Shown here in pieces: positions 37,938 through 45,036 of a stretch of DNA of 64,000 nt. A program made the position numbers and the translations under genes. Origin of the DNA: Lysobacteraceae bacterium PS02340 (GTDB lineage Bacteria > Pseudomonadota > Gammaproteobacteria > Xanthomonadales > Xanthomonadaceae). Positions within the stretch are counted from its first letter, which is position 1, and each line of letters begins with the position of its first letter. The stretch spans positions 124,001 to 188,000 of the forward strand of contig JASCOC010000001.1 of the NCBI GenBank assembly GCA_029959605.1, read 5' to 3'. A model generated the notes under the pieces. That model searched no databases and was not told the DNA's origin. It worked only from the letters and a program-made list of their open reading frames with translations.

Positions 37938-39058
37938 TACTTCGCGTCGCTCTTGGCGTCGGCGGCGGCAGGTGCAGCAGCGACCGGTGCTTCACCGATC
38001 ACCTGCACCGTGCTGCCCTCGCGCAGCGCGACCTTGCCGGCCGTGACGACCGGGTCGCCGTCTTCGAGACCGCTGCGGACTTCGATCAGGTTGCCGTCGA
38101 TGTAACCCAGCTCCACAGGCACGCGTACCGCCTTGCCGTCGCGCACGGTGTAGACCGCGGTTTCGTCGCCTTCGTCGAGCAGCGCGCTGCGCGGAATCAC
38201 CAGCGCATCTGCGCGCTGGTCGTAGTCGATGTGGATGCGGCCGAACATGCCGGCGCGCAGCATCTCGTTGCCGGCGAACGCGGTGACCACGCGGAACGTG
38301 CCGCTACGCGATTCGACGATCGGCGCGACGCGCTCGACCACGCCTTCGAAGCTTTCGCCCGGCAGCGCATCGACCTGCAGGCGCACCGGCTGGCCGCGCT
38401 TGAGCACGCGCAGTTCGCGCTCGGGCACGTTGAGCGTGGCTTCGATGCGCGCGTTGTCGACGATGCTGAAGATCGGCGTGTTGATCTGCACGAAGTTGCC
38501 GGTGCGGATCATGCGCTGCGAGATCACACCCGAGATCGGCGCGGTTACCGCGGTGTAGGACAGTTCCAGCTGCGCCATCTCGTGCTGCGCGCGCGCGGTG
38601 TCGAGGTCGAACTTGATCTGGTCGAGATCATTGGCGCTGATCATCTGCTGGCCCACGAGCTGCTGCGCGCGGCGGTAGCTGTTCTCCAGCTTGCCCATCG
38701 TGGCGCGGCTCTGCAGCACGGCCAGACGCGCGCGGTCGGGATCGAGCCGCACCAGCGGCTGGCCGGCGCGCACCGTGTCGCCCTCTTCCACCAGCACCTC
38801 GAGCGCGATGCCCGAGGTCTTGGCGACCACGTCGGCGCCGCGCGGCACTTCCAGCGAGGCCGTGCCCACGTAGCTGGCGGCCACGCTGCGGCGCGCGACC
38901 ACTTCCGTTTCCACCGGCACCGGCGCCGCGGCCGCATCGGCAGGCTTGGCCTGGGCATCGCCACCCCCCTTGCACGCGGACAGACCAAGGGCGACGGCCA
39001 GAAGAATGGCGCCAGTCAGGACGCGTCCCGTGGACGCGAAGGCATGCGGTGTGGACAT
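37937..39058 (-). CDS. RND efflux periplasmic adaptor (membrane fusion lipoprotein)
   Basis: A 373-residue HlyD/AcrA-family adaptor. The signal peptide ends in a lipobox, LSAC29, so the protein is probably a lipoprotein of the inner membrane. The lipoyl/biotinyl half-motifs flank a coiled-coil hairpin (about 90-160), followed by a beta barrel and a C-terminal MPD domain ending in an Ala/Lys tail. It links the RND pump to an outer-membrane TolC-like channel; no channel gene is in this operon, so one encoded elsewhere must serve. First gene of the three-gene pump operon, divergent from the cytochrome pair. Confidence 0.93.
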   Translation of the reverse strand: MSTPHAFASTGRVLTGAILLAVALGLSACKGGGDAQAKPADAAAAPVPVETEVVARRSVAASYVGTASLEVPRGADVVAKTSGIALEVLVEEGDTVRAGQPLVRLDPDRARLAVLQSRATMGKLENSYRRAQQLVGQQMISANDLDQIKFDLDTARAQHEMAQLELSYTAVTAPISGVISQRMIRTGNFVQINTPIFSIVDNARIEATLNVPERELRVLKRGQPVRLQVDALPGESFEGVVERVAPIVESRSGTFRVVTAFAGNEMLRAGMFGRIHIDYDQRADALVIPRSALLDEGDETAVYTVRDGKAVRVPVELGYIDGNLIEVRSGLEDGDPVVTAGKVALREGSTVQVIGEAPVAAAPAAADAKSDAK

Positions 39059-39176
39059 GTGGATTCGATGTGACCCCTACGGTGTTGTAGCAAGGTATAT
39101 CACCAGTGCATGACACCGAATGCGCCATAGGTCATGGTGACCTCCGGTCGGCGTCCGGCGCCGATGTTGCAGCGCA

Positions 39177-39206
39177 TTGGGTTTGCGACGCGGCCGTGGC
39201 TATACT
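39177..39206 (+). promoter_or_regulatory. Predicted promoter of the cytochrome pair
   Basis: TTGGGT at 39177-39182 and TATACT at 39201-39206, spacer 18. It would give a leader of about 95 bases to the first cytochrome gene (ATG 39307). Confidence 0.55.
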
Positions 39207-39306
39207 GGCCCGGTTGTGCACCGGTTCATGCAGAAGACGCCCGCCGGTCGCAATCGCATCGCTTCCCAGACAGCACTTTCAGCCATTCAGGATTGCGGAT
39301 AACCCG

Positions 39307-39696
39307 ATGACGCGACTGCTGATGCTCGCCGCCTGCTTCGTTCTTGCTTCGCCCGTCCTGCGCGCATCCGCGCAGGAGGCCGCTGCACCCGCCGCCCCGA
39401 CCGCACCCGCGGCCGCAGCGCCGGCGGCCAATGTGCCGCTGGTCGGCAATGCCGAGACCGGTCGCCAGCTGACCTATACCTGCCAGGGCTGCCACGGCGT
39501 CGACGGCTACCGCAACGTCTATCCGCACTACCACGTGCCGAAGATCGGCGGCCAGTCGCCCGAGTACCTGGTCAACGCCCTGCACGAATACAAGCGCGGC
39601 ACGCGTCGTCACCCGACCATGCAGGCGCAGGCGCAGAGCTTCACCGACCAGGACATCGCCGACATCGCCGCCTTCCTTTCGGAGCTGACCAAGTGA
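39307..39696 (+). CDS. Class I c-type cytochrome
   Basis: A 129-residue periplasmic monoheme cytochrome. The signal peptide (1-22) ends ASA; a Pro/Ala-rich linker (23-42) follows. The heme site is C59-Q-G-C62-H63 in CQGCHG, with a candidate axial Met in RRHPTMQAQ near residue 105. It resembles the half-domain of cytochrome c4/c5. The next gene encodes a similar protein as a lipoprotein. Maturation requires the ccm genes at 51.6-58.5 kb. Probable role in electron transfer to a terminal oxidase; partner unknown. Confidence 0.9.
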   Translation: MTRLLMLAACFVLASPVLRASAQEAAAPAAPTAPAAAAPAANVPLVGNAETGRQLTYTCQGCHGVDGYRNVYPHYHVPKIGGQSPEYLVNALHEYKRGTRRHPTMQAQAQSFTDQDIADIAAFLSELTK

Positions 39697-40130
39697 GCGG
39701 CGCCATGATCCGTCCGGCCCGCGCCCTGCCCGTCCTCGTGCTCGCCGGCCTGCTGGCCGCCTGCGGCGGCCAGTCCCACGATCCCGAAGCGCAGCCCGCG
39801 CGCAGCTCGTCCGCCGGCCTGCCGTCGGGCACCGCCGAAGCGGGCGAACAGGCTGCCAACGTCAAGAGCGCGGCCACCGGCCAGACTTGCATCGACTGCC
39901 ACGGCGCCGGCGGCAACGTCCCGATCGATCCGACCTACCCCAAGATCGGCGGCCAGTTCCGCGACTACCTCGCCCACTCGCTGCAGGCCTACCGCGACGG
40001 CGACCGCGAACACGCACTGATGTCGCAGCAGGCCGCCGGCCTGAGCGACCAGCAGATCGCCGATCTCGCCGCGTACTTCGCCGCGCAGCCGAGTCAACTG
40101 CGCGATCTGCGCGGGGCGCACGACCGCTGA
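39693..40130 (+). CDS. Class I c-type cytochrome, lipoprotein
   Basis: A 145-residue protein starting at a GTG that overlaps the previous stop (GTGA) with GGAG eight bases upstream; an ATG at 39705 is a possible alternative. The signal sequence has a lipobox LAAC24, so it is membrane-anchored. The heme site is C66-I-D-C69-H70, and an axial Met lies in HALMSQQ. Both cytochromes share the tail DQxIADxAAxF, consistent with tandem duplication or a split diheme c4-like protein. One soluble and one anchored cytochrome would make a simple electron relay. Confidence 0.88.
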   Translation: MSGAMIRPARALPVLVLAGLLAACGGQSHDPEAQPARSSSAGLPSGTAEAGEQAANVKSAATGQTCIDCHGAGGNVPIDPTYPKIGGQFRDYLAHSLQAYRDGDREHALMSQQAAGLSDQQIADLAAYFAAQPSQLRDLRGAHDR

Positions 40131-40231
40131 GGTCGTTTCGGCGGCGTTGTTCTCGCGCAGCTTGATGTCGCGTGTCCGTTGTGTGGGCATGCGCCAGCCA
40201 CTCCCCGACCGGGCGTTCCTTGATTCGATCT

Positions 40232-40251
40232 GACCAGGTTTCGGCCTGGTC
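40232..40251 (+). terminator. Hairpin downstream of the cytochromes
   Basis: GACCAGG (40232-40238) and CCTGGTC (40245-40251) with a six-base loop, about 100 bases after the second cytochrome stop. No T tract follows, so its role as terminator is uncertain. The rest of 40131-40321 is GGCTTT-type low-complexity sequence with no gene. Confidence 0.35.
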
Positions 40252-40321
40252 CCGAGGCGTGCCTGTGTCTTCGCGCTCTGGCTTTGGCTTCGGCTTCGGC
40301 TTCGGCTTTCAGCGTTTGACT

Positions 40322-40833
40322 TGAATCGAGCCGTAGAGCGAGCCGAGCACCGGAGTCTGGCGTGGCCGGAGAGCAGCCCATGTCTGAGCGCAGCGAGTTT
40401 GGGCTGCGTGCCGCGTCAGGCGAGGAGCACAGGGAACCGATGCGGCTTCATCGCATCGGCGCGCGTCCGGCGAAGACGGTTTTGCTTACTTTTGCCAAGA
40501 CAAAAGTAAGCCGCGCGACAGCGCGGAAGCTCTGTCTTTGATCTTCGCTCCTGCGTTTGATTCTTTGCTTCGAACATCAAGATCGCAATGCGACGAACGA
40601 AAAAGCCCAGCAAGTGCAGGGCTTTCGCCCGCTGCGCGTGCGAGTCCCTTTTGGATGGACCCAAAAGGAACCAAAAGGTCCCTTCGCCGGACGCGATCCG
40701 CCGCGAAACACCCGCGGCGCTCCCCTGTGCTTCTCGGGCGACGGGGCACGCAGCCCAAACTCGCTGCGCTCAGACATGGGCTGCTCTTCGACCCCGCCGC
40801 CCTGCGATGCTCGGCTCGCTTTACGGCTCGATT
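40322..40833. repeat. Multi-hairpin inverted-repeat element, copy B
   Basis: A 512-base sister of the element at 30742-31250 in the 850-base gap between the cytochromes and the transmembrane repetitive protein. Outer arms match copy A closely (left end TGAATCGAGCCGTAGAGCGA). Here module Y with its hairpin (40484-40511) is in the left arm and module X (about 40619-40685) in the right, the reverse of copy A. The 8-bp hairpin is at 40437-40459 on the left, and a variant with seven pairs is at 40698-40720 on the right. Small open frames inside read as repeats of one another and are not treated as genes. The right flank to 40981 is AAAGC-type low-complexity sequence. Confidence 0.8.
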
Positions 40834-40981
40834 GACATCAAAAGCTGAAGCAAAGAAGGCCAAAGCCGCAGCTAAAGCAGAAGCGAGAGCGAACAACGTC
40901 ATGGCCTCCCGACTGCGCGGGAGTGACGGCATCAGAACAGCAAGAAGAAGCGATGGCGCACAGGCGCCAAGCGCAAATCAA

Positions 40982-42586
40982 TCAGCCGCCCAGGCTGTCC
41001 TGATCTTCCTGCAGCTCCGGTTTCCACGGCACATCCGGCGGCGGGCGACCGTCGGTCTCCACGTCTTGCATGTTCGGATCGGTGATGCCGCAGGCGCCGC
41101 CGAACATCAGCAGCGCTACGTTGCACTGCACGGTCTTGCTGGTGCCGGGAATCGGGATCAGCACGGTCTTGACGCTGCGGCGCACCCATTCCTGCAGCAG
41201 GGTTTCGCTGGGCGTCCAGAAACGGTCGAAGCTCGTGGGTTCGTAGTCGGTCGGCGGGCGCTTGAGCCAGGTGCCTTCGCGATCGATCCGGGCGAAATCC
41301 TCGGTGACGGTGCCCGGCGGCAGGCCACCGCCGACGCGTCCGTCACCCGCGAGACGCGGGCGACCGTCGGCGCCGAGCAGGCCGGATGGACTCCCGGGCC
41401 GACCGTCCTCGCGCGCGGTGGTGCCGTTGCCCCAGTCGTCGGCAGCGCGGGTCGACGGTGCCGCGCCCGGCGGCATGCCCGCGCGCGTACCGGCGCCCGC
41501 CGTCGGATTCGGCGCAGGCGTGCGCGTACCGGGCGGCGCGGGGGTCGGCGGCCGTGGCGACGGCGTCGCCACCACGGGCGCGGCAGGTGCCGGTGCTTCG
41601 GGCGCAGGCGCGGGCGCCGGTGCTTCGCGCATCGGCACTGCGCGTTCGCGTGCGACGACGTCCGCGACCTGTCGCGTCGGCACCTCGGGCGCATCGACCA
41701 CGACCGATGGCGCCTCGCGCGTCGGCAGGCGCAAGGTTTCGGTCGGCTGCGGCACGCTGCGATCGCGGACTTCGACCTCGATCTCGCGCTGTTGCGCGGT
41801 GACTTCGGCCAGCGGCGCGGGTGTGCGCAGCGCCGGGATCTCGACGGCCTGCAGCTGCGCTTCGGGCACCTGGCGATCGCGCACGGCGATCTCGGGCGCG
41901 GCGCCGGGACGCGGCGGCGGCAGGGTGAACTCGATATCCGGCACCGGGGTCTGCGTGACCTGCAGCACCTGTTCGGTCGGCTCGACGGGCTCGGTTGCGA
42001 CGACGGCGTCCTGCGCGGTCGATGTGTCCTGCGGCGCGTTCAGCGCAGGTGGCGCGTCCGATGGCGTGGGCGCGGCGGTCGGCGGGGGCGGCACCTGCAC
42101 GACCGTAACCGGCTCGCCTGCCTCACCGGCGCCCGCATCCTCGGGCGTGCCGTCACCGATGAAGACGGCCTGCACCACGTGTTCTTCGCCCTGCGCGGCC
42201 GGCGCCGGCACTGCGAAATGGGCCTGCGTCAGCAGCAGCAGACCGCCGACCCAGAGCAGTTGCGCGAACAGCGCAAGCACCATCGACACGCGCTTGGGAC
42301 CGCGATGCTCGCGGGGCTCCGGCTCCCAGCGCGGATGCAGCAGGCTGATCCAGGCGGCCAGTGCGTTCTTCGGCACCCGGCCTTTGCGCCGCGGCGGCGC
42401 GGGCCGTGCGACGAGCACCGCGACGATCGCTTCGGCGGTCGCGCCGGTCACCGCGCCGGCGCGCGCGCGCATCGTGTCGAACCAGCGGGTCCAGCCGGCG
42501 GGAAATCCCTCGGGCGCGTCTTCCGGCCGGATCGAACGGCGCCGGCGGCGGCGCAGCACGTCGATCAGGTCGGCAGCAGTGAACAT
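40982..42586 (-). CDS. Transmembrane repetitive protein (xanthomonad type)
   Basis: A 534-residue protein with a basic cytoplasmic N-terminus (poly-Arg near 12-17), one membrane helix at about 100-122 (VSMVLALFAQLLWVGGLLLL), and a long Pro/Ala/Val-rich periplasmic part with degenerate repeats of the EIAVRDRQVP / EVEVRDRSVP kind. A conserved-looking C-terminal domain follows (about 460-534; FDRFWTPSETLLQEWVRRSV, two Cys in VQCNVALLMFGGACG). Topology recalls TonB, but no TonB C-terminal domain is present. Such proteins are annotated in Xanthomonas without known role. Repeat element B lies just downstream. Confidence 0.75.
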   Translation of the reverse strand: MFTAADLIDVLRRRRRRSIRPEDAPEGFPAGWTRWFDTMRARAGAVTGATAEAIVAVLVARPAPPRRKGRVPKNALAAWISLLHPRWEPEPREHRGPKRVSMVLALFAQLLWVGGLLLLTQAHFAVPAPAAQGEEHVVQAVFIGDGTPEDAGAGEAGEPVTVVQVPPPPTAAPTPSDAPPALNAPQDTSTAQDAVVATEPVEPTEQVLQVTQTPVPDIEFTLPPPRPGAAPEIAVRDRQVPEAQLQAVEIPALRTPAPLAEVTAQQREIEVEVRDRSVPQPTETLRLPTREAPSVVVDAPEVPTRQVADVVARERAVPMREAPAPAPAPEAPAPAAPVVATPSPRPPTPAPPGTRTPAPNPTAGAGTRAGMPPGAAPSTRAADDWGNGTTAREDGRPGSPSGLLGADGRPRLAGDGRVGGGLPPGTVTEDFARIDREGTWLKRPPTDYEPTSFDRFWTPSETLLQEWVRRSVKTVLIPIPGTSKTVQCNVALLMFGGACGITDPNMQDVETDGRPPPDVPWKPELQEDQDSLGG

Positions 42587-42614
42587 CCGGTGGCGGCCGC
42601 CGGTTGCGGACGAA

Positions 42615-43208
42615 TCAGGCCGCGTCGCGCGGCATGTACGGCGCGTCGCCGGTGTCGTGATCGGTCGCGTCGCGGACCGCGGTCACGCCCGGCGCTTTTT
42701 CCATCAGCGTCTTCTCAATGCCCTGCTTCAGCGTGACGTCGACCAGGCCGCAGCCGTGGCAGCCGCCGCCGAAGCGCAGCACGACGACGCCTTCGGCCGT
42801 CACTTCCTGCACGCTGACGTGGCCGCGGTGCTGCGCGAGCTGCGGATTGACCTCCTGCTCGACGACCCAGCGCACGCGCTCGACCAGCGAGGCGGCTTCC
42901 GGTGGTGCCTCGCCCTTGATCTTCGGCGCACGGATCTGCAACTGACCGCCGGTGGCGCGGCTTTCGTAATCGATCTCGGCGCCATCGAGGTACGGCACGC
43001 TCGGCGCGTCGAGCCACAGCGTGAAGCCGTCGCAATCGATCGCCCATTCGTCGCCCTGCAGGTCGTCGCTACCCGCGAACTCCAGGCGCACGTCCGCGCG
43101 CGGGGTGCCGGCATGCACGGCCGACAGCCGCACGCCGAGGCCCGGCAGGGTCTCGCGCTCGATCAGCTTGCGGAAATGCGTCTGCGCGGTTTCGGAGATG
43201 TTGATCAT
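42615..43208 (-). CDS. nfuA: Fe/S biogenesis protein NfuA
   Basis: A 197-residue Fe-S carrier. The N-terminal degenerate A-type domain (1-95) is followed by the Nfu domain with C150-H-G-C153 in [17 protein letters not shown], which binds a 4Fe-4S cluster at a dimer interface. It delivers clusters to apo-proteins, especially under oxidative or iron stress in E. coli. The ATG at 43208 has no ribosome binding site, but TAGAAT lies seven bases before it, suggesting a leaderless mRNA. The membrane protein gene 28 bases downstream may be co-transcribed. Confidence 0.95.
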   Translation of the reverse strand: MINISETAQTHFRKLIERETLPGLGVRLSAVHAGTPRADVRLEFAGSDDLQGDEWAIDCDGFTLWLDAPSVPYLDGAEIDYESRATGGQLQIRAPKIKGEAPPEAASLVERVRWVVEQEVNPQLAQHRGHVSVQEVTAEGVVVLRFGGGCHGCGLVDVTLKQGIEKTLMEKAPGVTAVRDATDHDTGDAPYMPRDAA

Positions 43209-43215
43209 GCCGCGT

Positions 43216-43221
43216 ATTCTA
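43216..43221 (-). promoter_or_regulatory. -10-like box directly before nfuA
   Basis: TAGAAT on the minus strand, seven bases from the nfuA ATG and with no ribosome binding site in between. Transcription would begin at or beside the A of ATG. Confidence 0.45.
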
Positions 43222-43291
43222 GCGGCCCCGCGCCCGTGCACACGCCGGTCGCCGTCTGCCGCATGAACGGCTCTCGACAGGAGATTCCACG

Positions 43292-43633
43292 ATGTCCGAC
43301 CTCATTCCACTCGGCGATGCCCGCTGCGTGCCGCGCCGCGGCGACGCGCACCGTCTGCCCGAAGCGCGCGTGCGCGAACTGCTGCCGCAGGTGGCCGGCT
43401 GGACGCTCGCCGAAGACGGCCAGGCGCTGACCCGCACCTTCCGCTTCGACGACTACCACCGCACGATGGCATTCGTGAACGCGCTGGCCTTCATCGCCCA
43501 CCGCGAAGACCATCATCCCGATCTCGGCGTGCACTACGACCGCGTCGATGTGCGCTTCTCGACCCACGATGTCGGCGGCCTGAGCGAGAACGACTTCATC
43601 TGCGCGGCCAAGGCCGACCAGCTGATCGCCTGA
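43292..43633 (+). CDS. phhB: 4a-hydroxytetrahydrobiopterin dehydratase
   Basis: Recycles the pterin cofactor of phenylalanine hydroxylase by dehydrating the 4a-carbinolamine. The 113-residue protein has the DCoH-family active site [16 protein letters not shown] and [14 protein letters not shown] near 70-100. The ATG at 43292 follows AGGAG. Divergent from nfuA, convergent with rluC. phhA is not in the window. Confidence 0.94.
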   Translation: MSDLIPLGDARCVPRRGDAHRLPEARVRELLPQVAGWTLAEDGQALTRTFRFDDYHRTMAFVNALAFIAHREDHHPDLGVHYDRVDVRFSTHDVGGLSENDFICAAKADQLIA

Positions 43634-43670
43634 GCCGGCACGCGCGCCCGGGAACTGCGGACCGCCCGGC

Positions 43671-44636
43671 TCAGCGCAAGCGGTCGAGGGCCTCGCGCAG
43701 ATCGTCGGCGAGCGGGGCGTCAAGGAGGTAGGCCTCGCCGTCGTCGAGGGTGAATTCGAGCGACGCGGCATGCAGGAACAGGCGCTTGAGGCCGATCTGG
43801 TCACGCATGCGCTTGTTGACCTCCACATCGCCGTATTTGTCGTCGCCGGCGACCGGGTGGCCGATGTGCTGGGCGTGGACGCGGATCTGGTGGGTGCGGC
43901 CGGTCTCGATCCGGACCTCGCAGTACGACTGCCCGCCCCGCCGCTCCAGCACGCCGAAGTGGCTCAGCGATGTCTTGCCGGCCGGGTTCACCTGCACGTG
44001 GCGCTCGCCGCCCTGGCGCAGGCCCACGTGCAGCGGCGCATCGACGCTCATCGTGCCGTCGGGCATGCGCCCGGCCAGCAGCGTGAGGTAGCGCTTGCGG
44101 ATGCCGGCGCCGTGATCCTCGCGCAGCAGCGCCTGCAGCTGGGTCAGGGCCGAGCGCTTCTTGGCCAGCACCATCAGGCCCGAGGTGTCGCGGTCGAGCC
44201 GGTGCACCAGCTCGAGCGACTGCGTCGGCCGCAGCGCGCGCAGGGTCTCGATGACGCCGAAGCTGATGCCGCTGCCGCCGTGGCTGGCGATGCCGCTGGG
44301 CTTGCTGATCGCCAGCAGCCGGGCGTCCTCGAACACGATGCTGGCGTCCATCGCCGCCAGCAGGCCTTTCGACGGCGTGCCCGCCTCGCCCGGCGTCTCC
44401 AGCCGGACCGGCGGAATCCGTACCTCGTCGCCGGCATCGAGCTTGCGCTCGGGCTTGGCGCGGCCCCCGTTCACGCGGACCTGCCCGCTGCGCACGATCT
44501 TGTAGATGATCGACCTCGGCGCGCCCTTGAGCTGGCCGAGCAGGAAGTTGTCGAGGCGTTGGCCGTCGCGATCGTCCGGAACCCGGACCAGTCGCACGCC
44601 ACCGCCGCCGGCGGAGCCGGAACCGTTGTCAGTCAT
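43671..44636 (-). CDS. rluC: 23S rRNA pseudouridine synthase RluC
   Basis: Makes pseudouridines 955, 2504 and 2580 in 23S rRNA in E. coli. The 321-residue enzyme has an N-terminal S4 RNA-binding domain (about 26-85) and the catalytic motif HRLDRDTSG at 145-153 with D148 as the nucleophile. ELVHRLDR and GRTHQIRVH are family marks. The ATG at 44636 (MTDNGSGSAGGGG) gives a flexible Gly-rich start; the frame extends further only without homology. It is divergent from rne, as in E. coli. Confidence 0.95.
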   Translation of the reverse strand: MTDNGSGSAGGGGVRLVRVPDDRDGQRLDNFLLGQLKGAPRSIIYKIVRSGQVRVNGGRAKPERKLDAGDEVRIPPVRLETPGEAGTPSKGLLAAMDASIVFEDARLLAISKPSGIASHGGSGISFGVIETLRALRPTQSLELVHRLDRDTSGLMVLAKKRSALTQLQALLREDHGAGIRKRYLTLLAGRMPDGTMSVDAPLHVGLRQGGERHVQVNPAGKTSLSHFGVLERRGGQSYCEVRIETGRTHQIRVHAQHIGHPVAGDDKYGDVEVNKRMRDQIGLKRLFLHAASLEFTLDDGEAYLLDAPLADDLREALDRLR

Positions 44637-45036
44637 CGTCGCCTGTTTATCTGGTACACTCGGGCCGCGATCTAAGGTGCTGATTTCTTTGAAAGAACAC
44701 GGGCCAAAAGCCCGCCTCTCAAAGGCTTCCGGACAGTGCGCGGCCACCGCCCCAGGGGCGGCCATGTTAGCGGCTGTACGGCAGTACCGACCATCGCCCG
44801 ATGCCTGGCATCGGCGCTGAACACGTCCCGCGTGACGCTCGCGACCGCCGAAACACCGGTCGCAAGCGGTCCGCGGCCTGCACTACCCAGACAACACAGA
44901 GCGCTCCCGCGGCCCGCCGTGGTGTCGTAGCGCTGGACAATCCGGTTCGTCGCTGCGCGTGCGCGGCGGCTTCAGGCTTCATCCAGGCGAAACGCCCCGG
45001 CGTTCCGCGCGTGAGAGCGCGCAAGGAAACGCAACC
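44637..45036 (+). promoter_or_regulatory. rluC/rne intergenic region with long rne 5' UTR
   Basis: Four hundred bases without a gene. A -10-like TACACT (44655-44660) would start a leader of about 370 bases; no good -35 is seen. Small hairpins occur at 44700-44714 (cgggc/gcccg), 44747-44761 (ccgcc/ggcgg) and 44798-44814 (ccgatg/catcgg). In E. coli and Pseudomonas the rne leader folds into an element that RNase E cleaves to limit its own synthesis (rne5 and rne-II motifs), so a comparable role is likely here, by analogy. Confidence 0.5.

Noticed and set aside
40538..42736. A 732-codon plus-strand frame across repeat B and the repetitive membrane protein
   Set aside because: It is antisense to a gene with a membrane helix and clear organisation, and its own start lies in the repeat.
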